Origin: Streptomyces diacarni
GTDB lineage: Bacteria > Actinomycetota > Actinomycetes > Streptomycetales > Streptomycetaceae
NCBI RefSeq assembly: GCF_003323715.1
Contig: NZ_QOIN01000051.1
Coordinates: 1 to 62,493 of the forward strand
DNA: 62,493 nucleotides
Reading direction: 5' to 3'
Shown here: positions 39,796-48,437 of the stretch, in pieces
How the letters are laid out: the number at the start of each line of letters is the position of its first letter
Position numbering within the stretch: position 1 is the stretch's first letter
Notes under the pieces: generated by a model
Seen by the model: the letters and a program-made list of their open reading frames with translations, nothing else
Told to the model about the DNA's origin: nothing
Databases searched by the model: none
Program-made: the position numbers and the translations under genes

Positions 39796-40535
39796 CAGGC
39801 CGCACCTCCCTGGCTGGAGCGGGAAATCGCCGTCGCCTGCTCGATGTCCGGCTTCCGCATGCCTTCGCTCTTCGTCGGAGCCTGGCCGATGCCCGCCTTC
39901 GCCTTCCGCTCCACCGCGCGCATCACACGCGTCAGCAAGAACGCCAGGATGAAGTACATGACCAGGATGATCGTGTAGACCGGAGCGCTCTCACCGAGCG
40001 CGTTGCGCACCAGCGAAGCCCCGAAGGTGATGTCGCCGACGCCCAGGACGGACACCAGCGCGGTGCCCTTGAGCAGCTCGATCAGCAGGTTGTTGGCGGG
40101 CGGGATCATCTCCGGCCACGCCTGCGGCAGCGAGATCTTCATCAGCCGCTGCCAGGGCGAGAAGCTGAGCGCGATGCCCGCCTCCTGCTGGGCCGGCGCG
40201 ACGGCGGCCAGCGCCCCGCGCACGATCTCCGACCCGTACGCGCCGTAACTCAGGCCGAGCGCGAGCACCGCGGCCCACATCGGCACCAGCTGCCAGCCGA
40301 AGGCGACGGGCAGCACGAAGAACATCCAGAACATCAAGACCAGGGCCGAGGTGCCCCGGAATATCTCCATGTACAGGCCGGAGACGAACCGGACGATCCA
40401 CAGCCTGTTCGTCCTGGCCACACCCACCACGAAGGCGACGAAGGCGGCCAGCGCCGCGCTGAAGACCGTCAGCTGGACGGTCACCCACACGCCCTGGAGA
40501 AGCAGCTCCCACAAACCCGAGGTCAGGTCCGTCAT
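39795..40535 (-). CDS. ehuC: Ehu-type importer permease C
   Basis: The 246-aa permease has five helices and the same family motif (MEIFRGTSALVLMFWMFFVLP), docking loop QQEAGIALSFSPWQRLMKISLPQA and a 40-residue cytoplasmic tail. It starts with ATGA overlapping the ehuB stop, so is translationally coupled. Confidence 0.9.
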   Translation of the reverse strand: MTDLTSGLWELLLQGVWVTVQLTVFSAALAAFVAFVVGVARTNRLWIVRFVSGLYMEIFRGTSALVLMFWMFFVLPVAFGWQLVPMWAAVLALGLSYGAYGSEIVRGALAAVAPAQQEAGIALSFSPWQRLMKISLPQAWPEMIPPANNLLIELLKGTALVSVLGVGDITFGASLVRNALGESAPVYTIILVMYFILAFLLTRVMRAVERKAKAGIGQAPTKSEGMRKPDIEQATAISRSSQGGAA

Positions 40536-41458
40536 GCGCAGCGCTCCTTCGCGGTCATCGTGGTCATCTCCTCCTTCACGAAGCCGAAAGGCTTCATGAT
40601 GCGGAAGAGTTCGCCGCTCTCCTTCATCTTGTGCAGCTCGCGATTGAAGGCGTCCCGCAGCGTCGTCTCGTTCTGCCGGAAGGCGAACGCGCCGGTACCC
40701 AGGTCCGGCTTGCCGTCCAGCTTCGGCGTGAACGCCTCGGTGTACTCGGCCTTGCGGCTCTTGGTCTGCCTGACCACGTTGCGGACGGTCACCGCCGTCC
40801 CCGAGAAGACGTCCGCGCGGCCCTGCTCGACAGCCAGCAACCCCGCCAACTGGTCGGGCAGCAGAAGCATGTCCGACTCCTTGAGTCCCGCCTCCTCCGC
40901 GTAGGCGATCTCGGCGTAGCCGGTACCGGTCGCCATCTTGGCGCCGGCCTTCGCGATGTCCTCGTAGCTGTTGAGGTTCTTCGGGTTGCCCTTGCGCACG
41001 ATGAACGCGTCCCGCATCTCGTACTCGGGATCCGCGAACAGCACCTGCTCGCACCGCGTGGGCGTGATGTACATGCCGGCCGCGACGACGTCGAACTGCT
41101 GCGAGTTGAGCCCCGGGATCAGCGAGTTGAACTCCGTCGGGAACGGCTGGACCTTCGCGACGCCCAACCGCTCGAAGATGATCCGCGCGATCGCGGGCGA
41201 GGTCCCCGTCAGTTTGCCGTGCTTGTCGATGTAGCTGTAGGGCTGTTCACCGGCGAGGCCCAGCTTCACCGTGCCCTGGGCCTTCAGCCGTTCCAGCAGA
41301 TCCCCCCCGTTCTTGGCGTCCGCACTGGACACCCGACTGCATGCGGTTGTCGCCCCGAGCGCACTCACCGCACCCAAGGACGCCGCTCCTGCGAGCAGCG
41401 ACCGACGGCTCAAACGTCTCCCGGCACGAGTGGTGTTGTTCCTCTGTGGTGGAGCCAT
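40532..41458 (-). CDS. ehuB: Ehu-type substrate-binding protein
   Basis: The 308-aa binding protein has a twin-arginine-like start (TRAGRRLSRRSLLAGAASLG) followed by a lipobox-like TTACSR, so it is probably Tat-exported and lipidated. The amino-acid-binding fold begins KLGLAGEQPYSYIDKHGKLTG; RITPTRCEQVLFADPEY-type segment (seen YITPTRCEQVLFADPEY) is typical of EhuB. The ATG of MAPPQRN was chosen, as family members start there; no good ribosome-binding site is visible and an ATG 14 codons upstream is open. It is divergent from the DUF3830 gene, so both may share regulation. Confidence 0.88.
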   Translation of the reverse strand: MAPPQRNNTTRAGRRLSRRSLLAGAASLGAVSALGATTACSRVSSADAKNGGDLLERLKAQGTVKLGLAGEQPYSYIDKHGKLTGTSPAIARIIFERLGVAKVQPFPTEFNSLIPGLNSQQFDVVAAGMYITPTRCEQVLFADPEYEMRDAFIVRKGNPKNLNSYEDIAKAGAKMATGTGYAEIAYAEEAGLKESDMLLLPDQLAGLLAVEQGRADVFSGTAVTVRNVVRQTKSRKAEYTEAFTPKLDGKPDLGTGAFAFRQNETTLRDAFNRELHKMKESGELFRIMKPFGFVKEEMTTMTAKERCA

Positions 41459-41591
41459 GGGCGCGCGGCTACCCAACCGGGATGAAGATATGCGGATCAT
41501 TTCCAGCCTGTGATGGGGTCGCGACATGCCCGATGTCTGGGCCACCATTGACCCGTCATTGCGCAACACGCTCACCTGGTGCGGAGGCACG

Positions 41592-42113
41592 ATGCCTGAT
41601 CGCTTCATCGAAGTGTCGTTGGACAAGCGGGGAGTCAGCTGCACGGCAAAGCTGCTCGACGACCGCGCACCGATCACCTGCGCCGCCGTGTGGGACGCGC
41701 TGCCGCTCGGCGGCGACGTCTACCACGCGAAATACGCGCGCAACGAGATCTACGCGCTCATCCCCCCGTTCGCTCCGCAGGAGCCGCCGCTGGAGAACCC
41801 CACCATCACCCCCATCCCGGGTGATCTGTGTTATTTCACCTTTTCCGATACCCAGCTGGCCACCTCGTCCTACGGCTACGAGGCCGCCGCCGAGCAGCGC
41901 GGGAACGAGGCCGCGCACGCCGGACGCAACACCGTCATCGACCTCGCACTGTTCTACGAGCGCAACAACCTGCTGATCAACGGCGATGCGGGGTGGGTGC
42001 CCGGCATCGTATGGGGGCAGATCGTGGAAGGCCTCGATGAGATGGCAGAGGCGTGCCAGGATCTTTGGCGCGCGGGGGCCCTCGGCGAAAGTCTGAACTT
42101 TCGCCGAGCCTGA
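41592..42113 (+). CDS. DUF3830 family protein
   Basis: The 173-aa protein begins MPDRFIEVSLDKRGVSCTAK, continues with APITCAAVWDALPLGGDVYHAKYARNEIY and ends with WVPGIVWGQIVEGLDEMAEA, the conserved DUF3830 (cyclophilin-like) pattern. Its function is not established; it recurs beside amino-acid-type ABC importers and hydantoin/racemase-type enzymes. GGAGG lies four bases before the chosen ATG; an upstream ATG at 41526 adds unconserved residues. It starts 133 bp from the divergent ehuB. Confidence 0.88.
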   Translation: MPDRFIEVSLDKRGVSCTAKLLDDRAPITCAAVWDALPLGGDVYHAKYARNEIYALIPPFAPQEPPLENPTITPIPGDLCYFTFSDTQLATSSYGYEAAAEQRGNEAAHAGRNTVIDLALFYERNNLLINGDAGWVPGIVWGQIVEGLDEMAEACQDLWRAGALGESLNFRRA

Positions 42114-42479
42114 TTTTCTCTGGGGCTCGCCCCATGCCCCCCTCTGGGGCGGGCCCCCCAGACCTCCCCCTCCACCAGTGGGGCCAGCCCACCCCCGATG
42201 TTGCCGATCTCTATCCGGGGGGCTCCGCCCCCCAGACCCCCGGCCCCTCGCCGGGGAGGCTTTGGGGCGGCTCCGCCCCCCAAAGGCCCCCCGCTACGGG
42301 GGCTCCGCCCCCCTAGAAACCCCCGCCAAGGGGCTCCGCCCCCTGGACCCCCACCCCAACGCCCGGCCGGCGAGGCCAAGGGGGTGTGGGGGCGGAGCCC
42401 CCACCGCGGCCGAGGGCACCTCAGAGAAAGAAGGGGAAGACCATGGGGGGCCAGGGGCGAAGCCCCGAGGAGAAGGGGG
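42114..42479. repeat. cluster of GGGGCTCCGCCCC hairpins
   Basis: This 366-bp gap between the DUF3830 gene and the amidase gene (convergent) holds at least six palindromes of the GGGGGCTCCGCCCCC type: 42122-42133, 42217-42233, 42298-42312, 42330-42342, 42386-42404 and 42454-42466 (one as GGGGCGAAGCCCC), plus CCCCTCGCCGGGG at 42244. Such units are common intergenic elements in Streptomyces and could stop transcription from both sides. No gene is supported here. Confidence 0.85.
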
Positions 42480-43889
42480 TCACAGGGCTGAGGGGACCTC
42501 GGAGGGGAGGCCGGTCTCGAAGAGGGCGTGCGCCGCACTCAGGACGAGGGCATCCGCGTGTCGGGCACCGACAATCTGCACTCCCACAGGCAACCCCCGC
42601 TCATCCGCACCGCACGGCACAGACGCCGCGGGCTGCTGCGTCATGTTGAACGGGTAGGAGAACGGCGTCCATTCCGTCCACCGCCGCATTCCGGAGCCCT
42701 CCGGCACCTCGACGCCCGCCGCGAAGGCGGTCAGCGGCATGGTGGGCGTCACCAGCAGGTCGTACCGCTCGTGGAAGGCGCCCATGCGTGCGCCGAGCGC
42801 CATGCGTTCGTCGACGGCGGCCAGGTAGTCGAGCGCGCTGCGTGCCGCGCCGTCCTCGCAGATGTCCCGAAGGCCCGGATCCAGCCCCGCCCGCTGATCT
42901 TGGCTGAAATGTTGCGTCACGCGGGCGGCGCCGCTGAACCACAGGGTGTGGAAGGACTCGATGGGGTCGGCGAAGGAGGGGTCGGTCTCCTCCACGACCG
43001 CGCCGAGCTCTTCGAGCAGGGCCACGGCCCTGCGCACGGCGGACGCGACGTCGGGGGCCACCCGGACGCGGCCGCCGAAGTCGGGCGAGTAGGCGACGCG
43101 CAGGCCTCGTACGCCCTCGGCGCCGGCCGCGAGGGCGCCGCGGAAGCTGTGGGGCACAGGGCCCAGATGGGACCAGTCGCGCGGGTCCGGGGCGCTGATG
43201 ATGTCCATCAGCAGCGCGGCATCCTCGGCGTCCCGCGTCATGGGGCCGACGTGCGCGAGGGTGCCGAAGGCGCTCGCCGGGTAGATCGGCACCCGCCCGT
43301 AGGTGGGTTTCAGCGCGAAGATGCCGCAGAAGGAGGCGGGGATGCGGACGGATCCGCCGCCGTCCGTGCCGAGCGAGAGCGGTCCGGCGCCGGCCGCCAC
43401 GGCGGCCGCGCTGCCTCCGCTGGAGCCGCCCGCCGTGCGGTCGGGTGCGTGCGGGTTGCCGGTCGCTCCGTGGCGGGGGCTGTCGGTGACGCCCTTCCAG
43501 CCGAACTCGGGGGTCGTCGTCTTGCCGAGGAAGACGGCGCCGTTCTCGCGCAGCCGGGCGACCGAGGGCGCGTCCTCGTCCCAGGGGCCTTCGCCGGACA
43601 CGGTCTGTGATCCCTTCCAGGTGGGGCCGCCCCGCTGGAGCAGGATGTCCTTGACGGTCACGGGCACCCCGTCGACGGGGCCCAGCGGCTCGCCGCGGCG
43701 CCACCGGTCCGTCGACTCCTCGGCCTGGCGCAGCGCGGCTTCCTGGTCGATGCGGACGAAGGCGTTGACCCGCTCCTGCGTTTCCGCCGCGCTCTCCAGC
43801 GCCGCCCGGGTGACCTCGACGGGGGAGAAGTCCCCCGTTTCGTAGCCCGCCGCGAGCTGGGTCGCGGTCAGGGCGGTGAGATCGGACAT
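42480..43889 (-). CDS. amidase signature family hydrolase
   Basis: The 469-aa enzyme has the amidase catalytic triad: Lys in VTVKDI, cis-Ser in TDGGGSVRIPASF and the nucleophile Ser in GGSSGGSAAAVA. It would hydrolyse an amide to a carboxylate and ammonia, in the cytosol (no signal). GGGAGG precedes the ATG. Neighbours (hydroxyacid dehydrogenase and racemase/isomerase genes) suggest a step in catabolism of an imported amide or hydantoin-like compound. A very long frame continues upstream but crosses other genes. Confidence 0.92.
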   Translation of the reverse strand: MSDLTALTATQLAAGYETGDFSPVEVTRAALESAAETQERVNAFVRIDQEAALRQAEESTDRWRRGEPLGPVDGVPVTVKDILLQRGGPTWKGSQTVSGEGPWDEDAPSVARLRENGAVFLGKTTTPEFGWKGVTDSPRHGATGNPHAPDRTAGGSSGGSAAAVAAGAGPLSLGTDGGGSVRIPASFCGIFALKPTYGRVPIYPASAFGTLAHVGPMTRDAEDAALLMDIISAPDPRDWSHLGPVPHSFRGALAAGAEGVRGLRVAYSPDFGGRVRVAPDVASAVRRAVALLEELGAVVEETDPSFADPIESFHTLWFSGAARVTQHFSQDQRAGLDPGLRDICEDGAARSALDYLAAVDERMALGARMGAFHERYDLLVTPTMPLTAFAAGVEVPEGSGMRRWTEWTPFSYPFNMTQQPAASVPCGADERGLPVGVQIVGARHADALVLSAAHALFETGLPSEVPSAL

Positions 43890-43909
43890 GACGAAACCTC
43901 CCGAGTGAC

Positions 43910-43964
43910 CGGGCGGCCCCCGACGGGCCGCCCGAACCGAGGGGCCCCGCCCTGGCGGGGCCCC
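43910..43964 (-). terminator. two tandem hairpins between hydroxyacid dehydrogenase and amidase genes
   Basis: CGGGCGGCCC/GGGCCGCCCG (43910-43934, 10 bp, 5-nt loop) and GGGGCCCCGCC/GGCGGGGCCCC (43941-43964) lie between the dehydrogenase stop and the amidase start, both genes on the minus strand. They could limit read-through from the dehydrogenase gene. Confidence 0.65.
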
Positions 43965-44029
43965 GACAACGCCGATGCCGGGGCCCCGCCGGGCCCGTGG
44001 AGGGGTCCTGGCGGGGCGCCCGCAGGGGC

Positions 44030-45040
44030 TCAGGGCTGCGGTGCTGCCGGTCCGGCAGGCGCAGCGGCGGCCGCGGGGGCCGTGGGGACGTAGCCGAGGC
44101 GCTTGTCGACGACGTTGTGCAGCGGTTGGCCCTTCTCCCAGCGGTCGTAGTTGTCCAGGAACTGTTCGGCCAGGTCGTCGCGCCAGCCGAGGGTGTCGCC
44201 GCACATGTGGGGGGAGATGAGGAGTCCGGGGACGTCCCACAGCCTGCTGTCGGCGGGGAGGGGCTCCTCCGCGAACACGTCCAGGGCCGCTCCGCTGATC
44301 CGGTGCTCCAGGAGGGCGTCGACCAGGTCGTCCTCGACGACGTGCTGCCCCCTGCCGACGTTCACGAAGTGCGCTTCGGGCTTCATGCGCGCAAACATCG
44401 CCGCGTCGAACATGCCCGCGGACTCGGGGGTCAGGGGTGCCACGCATACGACCCAGTCGGAGTCGGCGACGAGGTGGGGGAGGGAGGCGGTGGCGTGGAC
44501 GCGCCCGAATTCGGGGTCGGTGTCCCGTGCGGTCCGGCCGACGAGGTCTACTTTGACACCGAGTGCCAGGAGTGCGCGGCCGATTTCCCGGCCGATCGGC
44601 CCCGAACCGACGACCGTCGCGCGACTTCCGCCGACGCGGAATGTCTCCCGGTGCCGCCAACGCCTCTGTCGTTGCAATTCCCAAGTGCCACGGAAATCCT
44701 TGGCCATGGCTAGTACGAGGCCCAGGACGTATTCGGCAATCGGCCGGTCGAAGACGCCTCTGGCATTCGTGATGACGGTGTCGCGCGCGTCGGCCAGTTC
44801 CGGAAGCAACCGGTCCACTCCGGCGCTGGGGGTGTGCACCCAGCGTGGCCGCGGGCCGTCGCCCGGCCACGCGTGGCGGACCGCGTCGGAGAGGAAGTCC
44901 CAGACCAACAGGACGTCGGCGGAGGGAAGTTGCTCGGCGAGCGTCTTCTCGTCGGCGTGGACGACGCGTGCGCGCCCCGCCAGCCGGTCGAGGCGCGGCA
45001 GCGGCTCGGCATCGAGGACAAGAACGCAGGTTTCGGACAT
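44030..45040 (-). CDS. D-isomer-specific 2-hydroxyacid dehydrogenase
   Basis: The 336-aa NAD-linked dehydrogenase has TVVGSGPIGREIGRALLALGVKVDLVGRT (GxGxxG and the sugar-binding loop), HFVNVGRGQHV near the Arg position, a VFAEEPLP (Glu) and LLISPHMCGDT (His) catalytic pair, and TNARGVFDRPIAEYVLGLVL in the substrate domain. It oxidises D-2-hydroxyacids or reduces 2-oxoacids. The Ala/Pro-rich tail is unusual but short. The ATG of MSETCVLV was chosen from conservation; the site before it is poor. It is divergent from the racemase genes. Confidence 0.9.
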   Translation of the reverse strand: MSETCVLVLDAEPLPRLDRLAGRARVVHADEKTLAEQLPSADVLLVWDFLSDAVRHAWPGDGPRPRWVHTPSAGVDRLLPELADARDTVITNARGVFDRPIAEYVLGLVLAMAKDFRGTWELQRQRRWRHRETFRVGGSRATVVGSGPIGREIGRALLALGVKVDLVGRTARDTDPEFGRVHATASLPHLVADSDWVVCVAPLTPESAGMFDAAMFARMKPEAHFVNVGRGQHVVEDDLVDALLEHRISGAALDVFAEEPLPADSRLWDVPGLLISPHMCGDTLGWRDDLAEQFLDNYDRWEKGQPLHNVVDKRLGYVPTAPAAAAAPAGPAAPQP

Positions 45041-45051
45041 AGGCAGGAAAC

Positions 45052-45063
45052 CGTTTCGAAACG
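45052..45063. promoter_or_regulatory. 12-bp palindrome CGTTTCGAAACG
   Basis: A perfect palindrome 11 bp upstream of the dehydrogenase start in the 247-bp divergent control region. An inverted repeat GGTAG/CTACC lies further on (near 45133-45152). Both sit where a regulator such as the IclR or FadR-type protein could act. Confidence 0.5.
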
Positions 45064-45272
45064 CAGGGATGGTTGGCTGAACGTGTGAGCCGACGAGGGA
45101 CGGGAACCAGCCTCTGATGGCGGGATTGACCACGGTAGGGAGCGGAAACTACCTTCGTCAACAAAGACATCTGCCCCGGCGTCCCGGCTTCTGACCGGCT
45201 TTGCAGTTCTTGTGGTTCCTTGACTTCCCTTGACTCAGGGGCCTTCTGGCCATGAGCCATTCCCCTCCGTTC

Positions 45273-45287
45273 TTTTGGGGCCCAAAA
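45273..45287. promoter_or_regulatory. 15-bp palindrome TTTTGGGGCCCAAAA at the racemase start
   Basis: TTTTGGG and CCCAAAA flank one central G and end at the base before the ATG of the first racemase gene. Being where a ribosome-binding site should be, it suggests either leaderless translation, an operator at the start, or a start elsewhere (ATG at 45252). It is markedly AT-richer than its surroundings. Confidence 0.5.
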
Positions 45288-46250
45288 ATGGACGTCTCCT
45301 TCCTCGGCGGACCGCTGCCGCAGCGCGGCGTGGGAATCGTCGCTCCCTTCGACTTCGCACTGGACCGCGAACTCTGGCGCTGGGTGCCGGACGACGTGTC
45401 CCTGCATCTGACCCGCACGCCGTTCGTCCCCGTCGAGGTCAGCCTGGACCTCGCTCGCCTGGTCAGCGAGCACGAGACACTCCGTGAGGCGGTACGGGCG
45501 CTCAGCGCCGTGGCCCCCGAAGTGGTGGCCTACGCCTGTACGTCCGGGAGTTTCGTGGGGGGCACGGCCGGTGAGCGGGCCATGACCTCGGCCATGGCCG
45601 ACGCCGGCGAGATCCCCTCGCTCACCACCTCCGGCGCCCTGCTGGAGGCGCTGCGGGAGATCGACGCCCGGCGGATCGCCCTGGTCACCCCCTACACCAA
45701 GTCGGTGACCGACTCGCTGGAGGACTACCTGGACGAGGCCGGCATCGGCATCAGCGGCCGCTGCTACCTGGGCCTGACCCGGCACATCTGGCGGGTGCCG
45801 TACCGGGACGTGGTCGACATGGCGCGGGAGGCGGTGGTGGACGCACCGGACGCGCTGTTCATCTCCTGCACCAACCTGCCCACGTACGACGTGATCCCGC
45901 AGCTGGAGGCGGAGCTGCGGATGCCGGTCCTGTCCGCCAACCAGGTCACCATGTGGGCGGCGCTGCGCGCCGTCGGCAAGGAGGCGGTCGGCCCCTACCA
46001 GGCGCTGCTCGACCCGGTCGCCCGGCGCGGCCCCGCCGCCATGACCTCCTCGATCGCCACCCAGCCGTTCGCGCACGAGACGGACGGCCTGGTGGAGCCG
46101 GAGGAGGCGCCGGTGGAGCACGAGCCGGAGGCGGCGCTCGCGGGCGCCGGCACCGAGCCGGCCGAGCCTCTGGAAGGGCCGGCCGACCTCGGGTACGGCC
46201 AGCCCCTTCACCCGGACGAGTGGGGCGGCGGCGCCCAGCCTCCGGCCTGA
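45288..46250 (+). CDS. Asp/Glu-racemase/maleate-isomerase superfamily protein, two-cysteine form
   Basis: The 320-aa protein belongs to the superfamily of aspartate racemase, maleate cis-trans isomerase and arylmalonate decarboxylase. Both catalytic cysteines are present: Cys84 in AYACTSGSFV and Cys194 in FISCTNLPTYD. Other hits are VTPYTKSVTDSLEDYL and MPVLSANQVTMWAAL. An 80-residue acidic/Pro-rich tail after about 240 is unusual. It is closest to EutA-like ectoine-cluster proteins and maleate isomerases, but the substrate is open. The start is uncertain because the 15-bp palindrome occupies the usual site. Confidence 0.87.
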   Translation: MDVSFLGGPLPQRGVGIVAPFDFALDRELWRWVPDDVSLHLTRTPFVPVEVSLDLARLVSEHETLREAVRALSAVAPEVVAYACTSGSFVGGTAGERAMTSAMADAGEIPSLTTSGALLEALREIDARRIALVTPYTKSVTDSLEDYLDEAGIGISGRCYLGLTRHIWRVPYRDVVDMAREAVVDAPDALFISCTNLPTYDVIPQLEAELRMPVLSANQVTMWAALRAVGKEAVGPYQALLDPVARRGPAAMTSSIATQPFAHETDGLVEPEEAPVEHEPEAALAGAGTEPAEPLEGPADLGYGQPLHPDEWGGGAQPPA

Positions 46251-46405
46251 CCGGATCGGGGGCCCGACCGGCCCCGCGATCTGACCGGACCCGGGCCTCA
46301 CGGGGGCCGTGGTCCGGCGAGGCCCGGGCCCGTCGGTGCCCGGGCAGTCACCCCCAGCACCCACACCACAGCGGCGACAGCTGCGAACTCTCACAGGAGG
46401 CGTAG

Positions 46406-47143
46406 ATGGCACAGGCGGCATCGGCCCCGGCGGTCGGATTCCTCTACCCCGGCTATTCGGCCGAGGACGACTATCCGAGGCTGGAGCGGATCCTCGCCGA
46501 GGCGGGCACCGAGGTGCGGCTGCCGCTGGTGCACACCGACATCGGCGAGGACGCGCACCGGGTGGACGCCCTGCTGGAGATGGGCTCGGCCGCCCGGCTC
46601 GCCGCGAAGGTTCAGGAGGCCAAGGGACACGGCATCCAGGCGGTGGTGTGGGCGTGCACCAGCGCGAGCTTCGTCTTCGGCTGGGACGGCGCGCACGAGC
46701 AGGTGCGGGAGCTGGGGGAGACGGCGTCGCTGCCGGCCTCCAGCACGTCCTTCGCCTTCGCCCACGCCGTCCGCGATCTCGCCCTCGAGCGGGTCAGTAT
46801 CGCGGCGACCTATCCGGAGGACGTGGCCGACCTGTTCCGTGGCTTCCTGCGGGCGGCCGGGGCGGAGGTCGTCGCCATGCGCGGCAGCGGCATCATCACC
46901 GCGGCCGAGGTGGGTACCTGGGGTGAGGAGGAGGTGCTGGCCCTGGCCAGGGGCGGCGACCATCCGGAGGCGGAGGCGGTGCTGCTGCCGGACACCGCGC
47001 TGCACACGGCCGCCTACATCCCGGCGCTGGAGGCCGAGCTGGGCAAGCCCGTGCTGACGGCCAACCAGGTGACGGCCAAGGAGGGCATGCGCCTGCTGGA
47101 CGTCAAGGCGCGCTGCCCGGCGCTGGGCGCCCTCTTCGCCTGA
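46406..47143 (+). CDS. Asp/Glu-racemase/maleate-isomerase superfamily protein, Cys-to-Asp form
   Basis: The 245-aa paralogue has AVGFLYPGYSAEDDYPRLE, VVWACTSASFVFGW with Cys84, and the second motif as AVLLPDTALHT, where Asp196 sits in place of the second cysteine. It keeps the GKPVLTANQVTAKEG end. Loss of one cysteine means it cannot use the racemase two-base mechanism and points to another reaction, as in arylmalonate decarboxylases, which also have one Cys (the other one). It lies 155 bp after the first copy, with AGGAGG before its ATG; they may form a pair. Confidence 0.85.
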   Translation: MAQAASAPAVGFLYPGYSAEDDYPRLERILAEAGTEVRLPLVHTDIGEDAHRVDALLEMGSAARLAAKVQEAKGHGIQAVVWACTSASFVFGWDGAHEQVRELGETASLPASSTSFAFAHAVRDLALERVSIAATYPEDVADLFRGFLRAAGAEVVAMRGSGIITAAEVGTWGEEEVLALARGGDHPEAEAVLLPDTALHTAAYIPALEAELGKPVLTANQVTAKEGMRLLDVKARCPALGALFA

Positions 47144-47168
47144 CCGGCGGCCCAGACGGGCGTCCTTC

Positions 47169-47197
47169 GTCCGCCAGGGCCTTCGGTCCTGGCGGAC
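47169..47197 (+). terminator. terminator after the racemase pair
   Basis: GTCCGCCAGG and its complement form a 10-bp stem with a 9-nt loop 26 bp after the second racemase stop. Confidence 0.75.
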
Positions 47198-47312
47198 GGG
47201 CCGGGAAGACAGTCGCCTCTCGGCGCGTTGTACCGGTTCGTGAGTCGCACACCCGTACCCCGTGCGGGCAGGTGGGACCACGTTTCCGTACGCGCGAGGA
47301 AGGCGAGCCACC

Positions 47313-48415
<1,103 letters not shown>

Positions 48416-48437
<22 letters not shown>

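Noticed and set aside
42480..46421. Single 1313-aa minus-strand frame
   Set aside because: Only its end is the amidase; the rest runs through the dehydrogenase and racemase genes in a shadow frame.
38331..47143. Calling the island an ectoine degradation cluster
   Set aside because: EutB, EutC, EutD and EutE homologues are not in the window; only importer and a EutA-like protein fit.
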